Below, in pieces: positions 47,201 to 58,688 of a DNA stretch of 64,000 nucleotides. Position 1 is the first letter of the stretch. Each line of letters starts with the position of its first letter. The notes beneath the pieces are model-generated. The model did not search any database. It was not told the DNA's origin and worked only from the letters and a program-made list of their open reading frames with translations. This DNA comes from Cydia pomonella (lineage: Eukaryota; Arthropoda; Insecta; Lepidoptera; Tortricidae). The DNA is taken from NCBI RefSeq assembly GCF_033807575.1, contig NC_084711.1, positions 4,898,001 through 4,962,000 of the forward strand, given 5' to 3'. Position numbers and translations under genes: made by a program.

Positions 47201-50200
47201 CCTCGAGCGCGATGACGAAGGGCGGCCACTCGGTGAGGTTGACGAGCGCGCCCGACGTGGGCTGCAGCAGCACCGTGCTGCGGAACGGCGCGCCCGGGAA
47301 CCCCAGCTCTCTGCCCAACGATACTACCTCTTACTACACATTCAAACTCACTTCTCCGTAACAAATACTCGTTATTTCCCCTTACCGCATGTAATAAAAT
47401 ATATTTTCTGCCAATAATAGGCGGAAAAATAGTATGCGCACCACGGGAGGAAACGTAGGACATTCCATCCCGCGTGTTTGCCACCCTCGCCTTCGGTCAG
47501 GTGACAATTTTACCCGCAGCACGCAATTTCCTACTTTTCCTCCCTTGGGACACAAATAACTATTGTTAAAATTTGAACTTTAACCATTTTCAATAAAGTT
47601 GAAAATCATAGCCGCCATATATGGCTTCGTATGCAGTTCATGTAACCAGAAACACAACTAATACTATTAGTATCATATTGTAGCTGCAAATCTGACAGAC
47701 ATTGCAAATATGCACGCAATTCTAAGACAAAAAAAAAGAAAGAATGTTGTGAGTTTATGTAAATTTCCCCAAAAAACGTTTTTTTTTTTGTAAAATTTCC
47801 CGGAGACCCCCCATAATGGCACCATCGCTATCAAAAAGGCGTTTTGCAATAAGTAACAATGCGAAGATGTTTTTTTTATTGGTATTAACTCTGAAACTAG
47901 GCAAATTCCAGATAAAATATATGACATTTTATTCTTTAACTGTGATCAGGAATACAATGTTAAAATCTTTCGGGTTCCTCATATTACACCGTGTATATAA
48001 GTAGATGACGCTCTACAATTCTTACTCCGGCCGCGTGGTAGTAACCACAGCTAATAATCGAATTTTTCTATAATTTTTAACTTGGAAACTTTCCGCAACA
48101 TGACCTTCTTCAACATCTGCATTAACAGTCAAAGTCTGACAGCGTAACGTGCACGGAGGATAATGGCAGTGGCAGTCAAAGATTTATCATCTAGATATAT
48201 GTGATATAAGATCTTCGAAAACTTCAGAATATGATCAAAATGTGAAGACTTGAAAAAAGTCTTAAAATCGACCTTCAGCGTATGCCGTAACTCTGGTTTT
48301 CTTTATTACAAACGGGCATGTTACACGCCAAAATAATCCTTTTTTTACTTACATTTTCTCAGCATACATTTTAAAGAGGTAGCTGCTCACCTGAATGGCG
48401 TATCAAATTCAATCTCCTGCTTGGTCATATTCTCCACCCTCTCACAAAAGCTCTTGAACGCGACTTTAAGCTTGTGCCGTAGTTCCCTCTCGCTCTGTTC
48501 GGCCGCCAAGTCGTCGCGGTCGTGCATGTGTTGGTGTTTGCCGAGATCGGTTGTGATCTCACCAACTTCTGTGTAGAATTGTACGTCCACGTGTTTCTTT
48601 TTACCTGGAAATAGAAATAATAGGCGATAACTCACGAGGTCCTAATTGTTTTCCCATTTATAAAACTTGATTTTGAGTAAGATTAAGAGTAATTAGTAAG
48701 GGTGGTATTCCACCTGTCCAATTTCCTGGTCTAATGTGCATTGCGTCTCACTCTCTGATTAAGCAAAATGTGAGATGCAAATACCAAATGGACCAAGAAA
48801 TTGGACAAGTGGAATACCACCCTTAGGCCACTTCGCTATAATGTGCGAGGAGAACTCACTCCGAAATAGCGGAGAAATTATGGCTTCATATTATCAGTTG
48901 ACCTGACGTCGGTGATGATGCAGAGTATGGCTAAGGGGTTGAAAATACATCGTAGTGCCGTTGTATTAACCCAAAACTTGTCCAAAGATAATTATTTCGG
49001 TAATAAGTATTTCTCTAGCCTTTTGTGCCTGTACCCTTTGCACCAAAAAGCTTAGGTAGACATGACAAAAGATCGGTCTGAAGGCCAAGCTATATTCGTA
49101 TTTGCCCTTTCTTGAGAGCTTTATGCAAAAGTACCTAGTGCAATTGTTTCTTACCGAACATAATAGCATGTTTCAAATGGAAATGTAGCAATATGATCAT
49201 TTCTCCATCACACGGTTGGAAGAACGCATTCTTTATATTATTATATAAGATATCCACTTTGTCTCCTCTCACTGAAGTAAATCTGAATCCATTTGTATGA
49301 GCTTCGAGTGATCCACTCATTCTCTTAGTAACTATATTCGGTCTTATGTACAAGTCCTTTAATTTCGGGTTTCCTTTGCTCTGTGATAGTACCAGCGTGT
49401 CTTGTTTGACCAAGTCTTCCTTTTCGCGTTCTTCTGCCTCTCTTGTTTTGAATTTCTTTTGCACTTCTTTGATGAGTCGGAAACCGGTGTTGAGATTGGC
49501 TGATGGTGGGGAGATTTCGCCGGGTTCTTTCGTGTTTGTGCTGCGGTATGTGCTGAAATTAAAAAAAAAATATTAATGGATGTTGTTTTCCTAAACAAAA
49601 TGAATAATTATGAAAATTAATCTTACGTATAGTCGCACGCGCGTTTTCCTCGCCTCAGCGCGCCGCCTCGGCCGAGGCACGTCTACACTGGTCGTTTTGT
49701 GCGCGAGGAAATTTCCTCGCGCGTATGCTCGCTCTGTGTGGACCCGCCTAACTAAAAACTCACTCATCGCTATACGCGAGTACTTGCTGGCCGCCGCTGA
49801 GACCGCGGCCTTAGATACAAAGCGGAGTAGAGGGCTTGTTAGGGAAATCTTGGTATAAAGCTAGTGGACCCACACAGAATGAATTGCCTCCCGAGGAAAT
49901 TGCTGCGAGAAAAGCAATGCCTTGGAGGTACATCTACACAGATTGCGCTGCTTCACGCAGTAATTCCTGTTGGACTCGCCTATATGACTAGGTACTTACA
50001 CTTCTTTAACGAATGTGGCATCAGGCTGCGCGTAGTTCCCGCCCTCATTCCTCCCCATAGTGGCGCCGGGATGGAAGAAGTTGATACGCAGGTATGTGTA
50101 GTCGCCTTCTACGGACTGGGAGATGTTTTTGATGGTGGAGATGTGGAATGGTACGGGCACGCCAAACACGGGCAGGATTACCGTTTCGTATTTGCGATCT

Positions 50201-53200
50201 GTAAAAATAAAGATGCTCAATAAACTACACGGAATATGTAAGTCCACACAGAGTGAGCATACGCGCGAGGCAACTTCCTCACCCACAATACGGCCAGTGT
50301 AGACGTGCCTCGGCCGAGGCGGCGCACGCGTTTTCCTCGCCCGAGTGCGCCGCCGTCTTTCAAAACATTTGCCTCAAATTTCGAAACATATATCAGACAA
50401 ATTAATGATCTTTCTACTCGTGGATAATATATATTGCCCACAATTACGATTAAAACATCAACTATTCTAAGCTCAAAAACTGGGCAAGCAATATTTACCG
50501 AAACTATTGCCACGGAAATCACATAAGTTACCATTCTTACCAACGTAATGTCTGAGCTCCTTCACCTCATTCCGAACTCGTTCAGTTATTGATTAAGTCG
50601 AAAATCAATTGTAAAAATGTTAAAAGATGTACTTACCAACGTAAAGTTTGAGCTCCTTGACTTCATTCTCTCTCGGCATCTGACTGACACTCTTATATGA
50701 CACCGTACTCTTTCGTATCTTCTCATTATCCTTCCCACCGGATTGCTTCGCTAGACGCTCTTTCGCTTTCTCGTTGAGAGCGATCGCGAGCTCCCTTTGA
50801 TGCTCTTTACGTTTTTCCTCTGAAGAATGTTCCGTTCGGAGCTTGGACTCGATGACGGCTGTGCGTTTGCCTCTGCCTGTAATTTGTTTGTTAAATTAAT
50901 ATTTGCTGCCGTAGTGGAATCAGAAGCAATGAAAAAAGGCAATTGAAAACTGATATTACTAAAGGCTGTTTCAAGTCTGTGGCAGGAGAAGTAAAAGTCA
51001 TAATCGTGCTTTATTTCTAATCTGATATAAAAAATTGGAATGATATCTCTTCTGGACTTAGGGCTCATTTAGACGTCGCGCGAACTCGCATGCAATTTTA
51101 GTTACATTGCGGACTATTGAGGTTACATCCAATTCAGCCGACCGATCAAATACCGCAATGTAATGAAATTGGCGAGTTCTCGCACAATCTAAATGAGCCC
51201 TTAGGAAAGGCTCTGATGATTTTTGGTTACATTGATACTCGGTGGGTCTTAACATTAACACACTAAAACCGAGAAAATAGTAATTTTGTATGGAAATAAC
51301 CACACGAACTGAACCAGGTTCATTGCTCTTGAGTTTGTTATGGAATGGAGTACTAAGTATGCATGTTGGAATTCAATGGGTTTCACGCCGAGCAGCTGAC
51401 TCATGCTAATACGGGGTTTGTAGTATAGGTCGAGAAACTCACCTCCGTTCTCTATCCATCCATGATTGCATGTAAGTAAATAAAACAGTATAAATCACAC
51501 AGCTTAGTTAATGCAATGCACAATGTTTAACAATATATGTTAACGCTACAATACAACCCCTAAACCGTTAATCATATCGATATAAACAGTTTTTCCGGTA
51601 ATTAACTGAAAACTGATACGAGAAACAAGCATATAAAACATTATAGAAAACACTTAAATTAAAAATTTCGTTTTGGCAATCACGTCGTGGACACGAAACG
51701 TATTGTTTTGTTACGCAAATTGTTCAAATTAAAATGCCAAATTGACATGTGTCTCTTCTTGTAATACGAGGCGAAAAGTTTGCTACAAAGGAAATTAGAA
51801 CACAACAACTTTTGCTATATGTGTATCCAAGTTTAAGCCTCAGCTATTGTGTCATTGTAAGGCAAAAGGTACCGATTGTCAGTGTAAAATAATGCTACAA
51901 GCGTTAAGATGCAATTAGAAACCATCCTGATAGACAGACAATCGACAACCGTACCTTTTGCGTGAGAGTCACAGATGTGTATTGCCTAAACCAGTGGTTC
52001 TAAAGCGCAACCATCCATGGACCACTAAACAAAGTGGTCAGCGCATTTACAAACAAAACAACCCTTTGTTGATTTTATTTGTCTAAGGTATTCATCCAAA
52101 CAATTGGTAGTGAAATATATCATCTATGATTACAATTCATTCGAGGTTTGGTTATGCGCAGTGTTTTGACCACTTTGTTTAAATTTTTTACGAATTTTTG
52201 GGCGAATCTTGATTACGAATCACAAACAAGTGAATAGTCACACAGAACGAGCCGCCTCGCGTGGAAATTGCCGCGCGTAGCAGAGTACTCGGTGTGTAGA
52301 GACGTGCCTCGCCCAAGGCATTGGGGCTGCGAGTGCGTTTTATTTTATTTTTTATCAGAGATAAATCACAATTACAGAATATTTGATCAAAAAGTATCGT
52401 TAAACCAGAATGGGTTGTCTCGATACTCCAAATGGCGCCACTTTTTGATATTTAACCAATTTATCACATATCAGTGAAAGAATAAGGATCAAAGTCAAAT
52501 GGCGTTCTAAAAGTTTCAATCATGTGTCAAAAGATGGAAGTAATACTGTGGCAACATTTTTTTTTTTAAACCCACCTCTATTTCAAATTCTCTTTGCGTT
52601 TACACAGCCCAAGCTGATTCACGAATTCCCTCACGAGGCGGCTTATTCTGTGTGGACCTACCTATTTGGCAGCATGAAAGGTTAAGAACCACTGGCCTAA
52701 ACCATAATAAGCCACACACACAACCTAAACGCCACTCACCAAGTATCTCCGTTTTGTTTTCCTTCTCATCTTCCTCGTCCTCATCATCATCCTTGAGGAA
52801 GATACCAATGTTCTTGATTTTCTTCTTCGACTGTGTGAGTAGGGAGGCTGGTTGTTCTTCATTCACAAGGACCGTGTCTCCGATAAACAACGCATATGTC
52901 TGCAAAGCGATAATAGGTGTTTTAAGAATCTACTTCAGAATGTTGTAACTACGCAATAGTCTTACTGCTTAATCCAGAAAAACGTCCACTGTTGGAAATT
53001 TCTCAAGAATCCATCAGCCAACGCGTAATACGCCGTTCACAATTTGCTACACAAGCAAAGGGTAAACTATACACATGTCGCTTGACGCAGAAGTAGCTTG
53101 AAAACTAGCCTACGAGGAGACGGCAACCTCGGGCAGTAGCATGAGCAGGAACAGGGCCGGATTTAGGGGAGGGCAACTGGGGCTACTGCCCCGGGCCTCC

Positions 53201-56200
53201 ACAAAAGAGGGGCCCCCCACAATAGAGAATTCGGTAAATTTACCATTTTTTTTGGAAAAAATTTGGGGCCAGGGGGCCTCCACACCTTTATTGCCCGAGG
53301 CCTCCAGACCTCTAAATCCGGCATTGAGCAGGAATTGGAAGAATAGGAAGGCCACAAGTGTAAACGTAGTGTAACGTACGTAACGCCTACCCAGTTCAGA
53401 ATTTTTCAGTTCCAAAGATCATTTACGATCAATATGCCAACATGTGAGTCGCGCGATTTCATTCAAAATGTATGTTTTTGATAAATAAAAAAGCGCCTGA
53501 AAATTAGGATTTTTAAATTTTTAAGTGCTGGGAGTTAAGGGATTAATAATAAGTGTTATAATTACCTTTCCTTCTTTATCAGTGGCGGCACTGTTTGTGA
53601 GATTGGAAAGGCCAATGTTGATGTTGAACACCATGCCCTTTTTAGCTACTACATTCGTCTTGGGACCGATGACGATGGAGCTTTCTCGAAATTCTATACC
53701 CATTGAAAATCTAGAACAAAAAAAGAAACTTAGCTAAGTGAAGAGAAGGAGGTATATATGGGGTGGACAGGTTGAAGTGTTTTAGAGATGGCGCCAGCAT
53801 AGGTTTTCCTGGCATTCCCTAGAATTGAGTCAGAATATTGTTTTTTTTTTTTTTTTATTCTGTGGCCTGTATGCACATAAAAGTTAAGTTTAAAGGGCAC
53901 TTTAAGCTTATAAAAAGCAGAGGGAATATATTTCCCACCCGTTTTTTAACTTTATTTTAAAGTGATAGGGTTCAATTTTGTATAATTCCTGACGCCCTTA
54001 TGCCTTATAAAGATTAAAGCCAAATCTCATAACAAAAAACTAGTGACAGGGAAAAGCTATGCTGGCGCCATCTATGCACACCTTAGACAGTTGCCAACCC
54101 CATTTGAATGTGTAACTAATAGGGCACTGAAAAGTACCAAATACTGTCACCTATGTTTTTGTGGGAACGTCAGCACTGCGGTCTTAAAATAGAGTTGACA
54201 GAACCAAATCGAAAAAAGTCAAAGTAATTTTTATGGCCGCATAAACATTTACACATGAGTGATATGTAAAGTGTGAGGTAAACTGAAATACGCTCGTTCC
54301 CAAATACCCTTTTCATATATTTATTCTGTCTCTCTCTATATTATCATGATTTCAGTGAAGGGTACCTACATCAGCTCATTCCAAACTACCCATTTAGTTT
54401 ACGTCAATGCTCTGTCTCTGTCTCTCTTATGGAAACCATTTGTTATTTTTATAGGTAGGTCGATCTAAATTACGTTAATCTCAACTACCCTTTTTCCAGC
54501 ATACTTACATTCTGTCTATTTCTTTCTTATGTGCTCAGTATGTTTGTTGCATGTCTACAAATTAGTATATAAGTAACACGGTTACCTAAATAAATATTCA
54601 TTACATCTCTAAATCTCGTATCACTCACAATACCCTAGCTACAGAAGCTCCTTACCTCAACATATTTATGGTTTACTTACCCAAAGGATTTTGTAAGATT
54701 ATCAACCAAATTCGGCTTCTCTTTCTTGGCCAGTTCCAGCCCGGCCTCATAAACCGCCGACAACTTCGCCCCAGCCACTAATTTCTTCATAACCTCCTCT
54801 TCCAAATTCAACAAAAAGTTATAATTGCTCTGAATCTCATCCGAGGGATTGACCAGCAACGTACGGATAATGTTAGAGCAGTAAGATTTATATCTAGCGC
54901 CTAGAGAGCATACTATTGCACCGAAGTGTAGATGGTTTTTGTCAGAGACTGCACTGAATTTGAGACTGTAGTGGCCTCCGGATTGTATGATGGCGGGGTA
55001 GCACATGTCCACTTGGCTCGTGTCGACGCCTGTGACGTATTTCTTGTCTGATATTGCAGCTTCGACACCTTCAGCTAGTTTTGAATGTTTTACTTTCTGT
55101 GAATATGGTAGTTTTATTAGAATTGAATGACTTGAATAATTAGCACTTTTCTACACTGTTGTGTAAAGATTATTGAATTTAAAAACACAAAAAAGGTAGC
55201 ATTAATATAAAGAAAACTTTAAATTAGTTCGTTTATAAAAATCAACAGCTTTTATGCACTCAACCACCACTACACTAAAGAATTCCCATTCACTTAAAAG
55301 GTATTTGCAACTTCTAGATTTTCTGATTTGATTCCCAGTGAAAAATTTCCTTCCCAGTAAAATTTTAAAACCTGATTCTTTCACAAATTAACAATAGTGA
55401 TTTTCTTAACATCTCACCTTGTCTGAGTCAATAATTTCCATGATTTGGTCTTTTAAATACTTCGTAAACACATCAACTGTGACCAGACATGCTTTCTTAA
55501 CTGTGATGATCTCAGAATCCTCCTTTGTAGCCATGAGATTAGCGAATGATGCGCTGACATCCACATTCTCAAACTTCTCAGCTTTCAGTGCCGCTTTCCA
55601 GCTTTCACAGAATTCTCCGGGGAAATTATCTTTGACAAATAGACCTACTGTTTTGCCATTTTTAGATTTTTTCATCTCCTGTATAAGTTTGTTGATGTTT
55701 TCTTTGTCTTTATCTGTCTGTAGAGAGAATTACGACATATTTGTTAAAGGAATATTTAGTCATCCAAAATAACAATTTCACTATTTGTATTTACTGCGTT
55801 GCTGGAGTTGGGTTTAAAAAGTGCGATTCGGACCCGCCCACCGAGGGTACAGTACCAAACAAATTTATATATTTTTTATAAATGTACAAATCAATTTTTT
55901 TATTTATAAATTTACCCTTACATAAGGAGATCCAAACGCGCAAATGGCATTGGATTGGGCATATCCTCAGGAAGCCTGACACCCACCTATCCAAGGTGGC
56001 CCTGACCTGGAAGATGCCCGGAAAACGGAAACATGGTCGCCCTAAATCTACTTGGCGCCGTTCCTTGGAGAAAGAGTTGGGTGTATTGGGGATGGGGTGG
56101 GAGGTTACCCAAGCTGCCCAGGACCGGAGTTAGTGGAAGAAAATGGTTCAAGCCCTACAACCCAGTAGGGGGTAACAGGATGGAAAGCAGAAGAAGATAA

Positions 56201-58314
56201 ATTTATAGTTTTCAGATTTGTCCCTGTACTTAAAGACGATATTACTAGCCAAATTTTATAGCTCCATGTCAATGGGAAGTATCCTATAAATTTTGATTCC
56301 CTTGAGAGTGTCGAAATATACGTTTTTTGCGGAATAAACGGCAGTATATTTTTTCTTAGGTTAACTTAGGAGTTTAATTTATCCACAGCTTGAAGGGGCT
56401 GGTTTTAATTTTAACTCGATACCACCACAAGTTCCCAAGATAAAGGGTGTTGACAGGCGTATGGACAGATGCATAACAAAATGATCCTATAAGGTTTCCT
56501 TTTGAGATGTGGAAACAAGCTAATTTTAAAGACTTTCATCCTTTGTGATATAAATTGTGAATTTAAAGCCTTACAAACTAGAATAAATGATAATGAAAAC
56601 TTACTCTGTCTCTCACAAGTAACTTAGCTGGAGGTAGATCTGAGTCTTCTTTAGCATTCTCTATGGGTTTGAGGAAGTCAATTTTCTTCTTGCTGGCCAG
56701 AAAACACATAGCATCCTCTGTGAGGACTGTGATTGTGTCTGGCAGCTCATAGCCAAAAAGCCAAGTCTGTAAAATGAAATAAGTTCGTTTTTTAGTAATT
56801 TTATAGATACTTATTGTGGTAGGTACGGCATTGGATTGAATTAGGAAGATAAGGTGAGCTACTTTACATTTTTTATAGGTCTTAATCTAGTTGGGTTAGG
56901 ATTAGATCTTATGAGGATAAGTATTTTTTTTTATCCATTACAAAGGTGGTCTGGATGAGATCACTTTAGGACTAAGACCACCTTCTACTATAATTTAATT
57001 TATATGCTTAATTTGTTTGTCATGTTTCTTTTGATATTGGTGAGCAATAAATAATATTTGTATTGTATCGTTTCCATGCCATATTAAGGGTGAAGGTTTT
57101 ATGCCAAGCAGGACATAACTATATAAGCATATAGTGATGTCTCACTCATACACTGGAGCAATGTGCAAACTGCAGACTCACATCTGTGTGATAACCGCAT
57201 TATTTAGCAGCTAATACTGTGTGTTAGGATTTCCTTTCTAGGCAAGTGGAAAAATGCAAGTGTATGAAACACTAGCATTTTTCCATGTGACTGAGTGGTT
57301 ATTTAATAATTTTACTATTTTTAAAAAGTTTGTATCTCGCCCAGACAAGTTTGAGTGAAAATCCTCTATTTTGAATAGCACATATTCTGTTTTTTGTAAA
57401 AATTTTGGGAATTGAGAACACAAATTTGTATTTTCAGACTTTTTTGCAAATATATTCTTTGTATAGTCACCATCAGATATATCAGAGCAGTCAAGGCGCT
57501 CAGTAATATCTGAGCATGCCTCTAATGTCAAGGCGTTAAAGTGAGTTTTCAGATATTTTTTTGCACCTCGGGCACTCTGATATTTTTTGCACCTCGGGCG
57601 CTCTGATATAATGTACATGTCAATTTAATTCAAAGATTTTGACTCCTAAGAGATCTGAGGTTACTAGTTTCCCTAAAACTATGCTTTTTTCAGACCTTTC
57701 TTTATATTTAAAATAACCTATGTTAATCCTTACTTACTTATTAGCACTATAAATAACAAATTATTGAAATTAAAGGCACTGAGAGAATTAGAATCTGTAG
57801 TGTTGGTTTTTACATGTTTATTGTTTACTGAATTTTCAAGCTCAAATGCGCCATCTCTGTCTCACGCTACGGTTTGTCAGCTGCAGAACAGAGAAGGCAC
57901 GTGCGCAATAGGCTTTCGCGCACAAGTTTTTTCACACCATTTTATAAGAGAAAAAATAGTATTTAAATAACTAAATTTGAGTACTAACTGCGCATTCAGC
58001 TAGGTAACCTTAATCCTACGACGCAATTTCTAAATACAATGAAAAGAAGCCAGCCAAATAGCAAACCTGTAATGCCGTAGACTTGCTGTAAAGTGTTTCC
58101 TCGTCAACTCCAACGCATGAGACGATACAATCAACTTTTCCCAAAGCATCTTCACTTTTTGAGTCGGCTGCAGCACTCTGTAAAATAGATAATTTGTTTA
58201 AATCTTACCGAAAACGTTGTATTTTGGAACACACGAAATGTAACCCACCTTCCACGCAGAATACAGTTTTTTCATACGTCGAAAAAATGCGTCTTTATCG
58301 AGCGTTAAAGACAT
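44276..58314 (-). CDS. dre4: FACT complex subunit SPT16
   Basis: Exons in transcript order: 58314-58249, 58177-58067, 56766-56605, 55717-55418, 55096-54681, 53710-53566, 52899-52740, 50876-50637, 50198-50000, 49552-49155, 48604-48391, 47310-47056, 46613-46466, 45956-45821, 45488-45212, 44441-44276. Total 3393 nt, 1130 aa; human SUPT16H is 1047. With SSRP1 it forms FACT, which loosens H2A-H2B and reassembles nucleosomes in the nucleus. N-terminal aminopeptidase-like domain to about residue 440 (TWLFGYELPDTI, YCSNIIRTLLVNPSDE, GMVFNINIGLSNLTN). Middle domains include DRKYETVILPVFGVP, SVEGDYTYLRINFFHPG, NGFRFTSVRGDKVDILYNN, PCDGEMIILLHFHLK, EVGEITTDLGKHQHMHDRDD and TEWPPFVIALEDVELVHFER. The acidic histone-binding tail (about 925-985) is followed by a Lys/Ser/His-rich tail with NHKSSSS repeats, longer than in vertebrates. 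Starts MSLTLDKDAFFRRMKKLY, the family N-terminus. Confidence 0.97.
44876..45021. mobile_element. TTAA-flanked MITE in SPT16 intron
   Basis: Ends CACATTCACTGCC and GGCAGTGAATGTG, flanked by TTAA at 44872-44875 and 45022-45025, the target site of piggyBac-type transposition. 146 bp. Inside, CCGCCCAGCGGG forms a second hairpin. Confidence 0.8.
45042..45183 (+). repeat. Interspersed lepidopteran repeat fragment
   Basis: GTCTGTTACCTCTTCACGCC, TGAAATTTGGTATGTAGATA, GTTTGAGCCCCGAGGAAGG and CGCAGACGAAGTCGCGGG occur in order. A common lepidopteran dispersed repeat whose other fragment is at 18546. Confidence 0.65.
46031..46403. repeat. 183-bp tandem duplication in SPT16 intron
   Basis: Two copies starting at 46031 and 46214, almost identical (few substitutions; for example TTCTAGAGTTG versus TTCTGGAGTTG). 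Located between SPT16 exons 13 and 14, ending about 60 bp before exon 13 coding DNA. Probably recent. Confidence 0.9.
48699..48823. mobile_element. MITE family C, copy 2
   Basis: Terminal inverted repeats GGGTGGTATTCCACCTGTCC and its right-end complement, with TA on both sides. Better preserved than the copy at 12563. In the SPT16 intron between exons 10 and 11. Confidence 0.82.
49631..49748. mobile_element. MITE family B, arm
   Basis: CGCGCGTTTTCCTCGCCTCA, CCTCGGCCGAGGCACGTCTA, GCGCGAGGAAATTTCCTCGC and TATGCTCGCTCTGTGTGGAC in the order of the right arm of the full copy at 60241. In the SPT16 intron after exon 9. Confidence 0.7.
50240..50355. mobile_element. MITE family B, opposite arm
   Basis: GTCCACACAGAGTGAGCATA, GCGCGAGGCAACTTCCTC, GTGTAGACGTGCCTCGGCCG and GCGTTTTCCTCGCCCGAGTG correspond to the left arm of the full copy at 60241. 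In the intron between SPT16 exons 8 and 9. Confidence 0.7.
51061..51200. mobile_element. PIF/Harbinger-type MITE with TTA target duplication
   Basis: Ends GGGCTCATTTAGACG and ATCTAAATGAGCCC, with paired inner blocks GCGAACTCGC / GGCGAGTTCTCGC and ACATTGCGG / CCGCAATGT. Flanked by TTA on both sides (51058-51060, 51201-51203). 140 bp, like the unrelated-sequence element at 16087. Confidence 0.85.
51204..52739 (-). other. Remainder of SPT16 intron 7
   Basis: AT-rich DNA with the nested MITE pair at 52235-52660. Otherwise nothing recognisable. Confidence 0.5.
52235..52660. mobile_element. MITE family B copy interrupted by a family A copy
   Basis: Left AGTCACACAGAACGAGCCGC and right GGCGGCTTATTCTGTGTGGA are the family B ends. 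A family A arm at 52431-52595 (GATATTTAACCAATTTATCA, AAGGATCAAAGTCAAATGGC) sits between them. This dates the A insertion after the B insertion. Confidence 0.65.
53152..53325. mobile_element. Short hAT-like MITE with target duplication
   Basis: Left CAGGGCCGGATTTAG and right CTAAATCCGGCATT are imperfect inverted ends. GAGCAGGAA flanks both sides (53143-53151 and 53326-53334), which fits an 8-bp hAT duplication with one chance extra base. In the SPT16 intron between exons 6 and 7. Confidence 0.8.
53759..54103. mobile_element. TIR element with long poly-T tract
   Basis: Left GGGGTGGACAGGTTG with AGATGGCGCCAGCATAGG, right GCTATGCTGGCGCCATCTAT with AGTTGCCAACCCC form inverted arms. A run of about 20 T lies inside at 53840. 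In SPT16 intron 5. Confidence 0.65.
55926..56200 (+). mobile_element. RTE-like LINE 3' end
   Basis: The plus frame reads RKWHWIGHILRKPDTHLSKV, GKRKHGRPKSTWRRSLEKE and WEVTQAAQDRS, the C-terminus shared by RTE/craniofacial-development-like LINE reverse transcriptases. It is followed by noncoding GTAGGGGGTAACAGGATGGA and an A-rich end. 5'-truncated, in the SPT16 intron between exons 3 and 4. Confidence 0.85.
56767..58066 (-). other. SPT16 intron 2
   Basis: A 1300-bp AT-rich intron. It contains a MITE at about 57468-57617 that makes an accidental 126-codon open frame on the minus strand. Nothing else recognised. Confidence 0.6.
57468..57617. mobile_element. Probable MITE
   Basis: CAGATATATCAGAGCAGTCA and AATATCTGAGCATGCC pair loosely with GCACCTCGGGCGCTCTGATA at the right, itself a tandem copy of GATATTTTTTTGCACCTCGG. 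Foldback with degraded arms. Confidence 0.45.
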
Positions 58315-58688
58315 GGTGATAAAAACTAAATTATAAACTTATAAGAATATCTAAATTATGTTTCGATCTCTCTATAAAATATTCACGACATCCGTCTATG
58401 TTTTTGACAGCAAACACAAATGGCGGGCGTCGGCGGGATTAGAGCGGTGATCTTTTATCAATACTACCAATAGCAAAAGACAGACTCGTTTCGTTCACAT
58501 CTCGTTCGACTGTTTATTGGTGATGTTGTTTAAATTGATTTTAATAGAACAATATAATGGAAACGAGCATTAACTGTGGTATTTGAATGGAACTGTCACT
58601 GTCAGTGTCAAATAAGGAAAACAAAACATTTGAATTTTGAAAACTGAAAATAATTTTGAATTAATAAAGGAAAAAGTGTTTTTTTTTT
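58315..58688. promoter_or_regulatory. Putative bidirectional promoter, SPT16 / RAD51D
   Basis: Only 374 bp separate the divergent start codons of SPT16 and RAD51D, so both 5' UTRs and promoters must lie here (unless there are distant 5' exons). A short GC-rich stretch GGCGGGCGTCGGCGGGATT sits near 58420. No clear TATA box on either strand. Confidence 0.6.

Noticed and set aside
47073..47417. His/Glu/Leu-rich plus-strand ORF opposite SPT16 exon 12
   Set aside because: Antisense shadow of a highly conserved SPT16 exon.
50217..50543. 108-codon minus ORF between SPT16 exons 8 and 9
   Set aside because: Runs through a family B MITE; similar text appears wherever that MITE occurs.
57238..57618. 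126-codon minus-strand ORF in SPT16 intron 2
   Set aside because: It is created by repeated MITE blocks (CAGATAT / GCACCTCGGGC), has no domain-like text and lies inside an intron on the same strand without matching splice phase.
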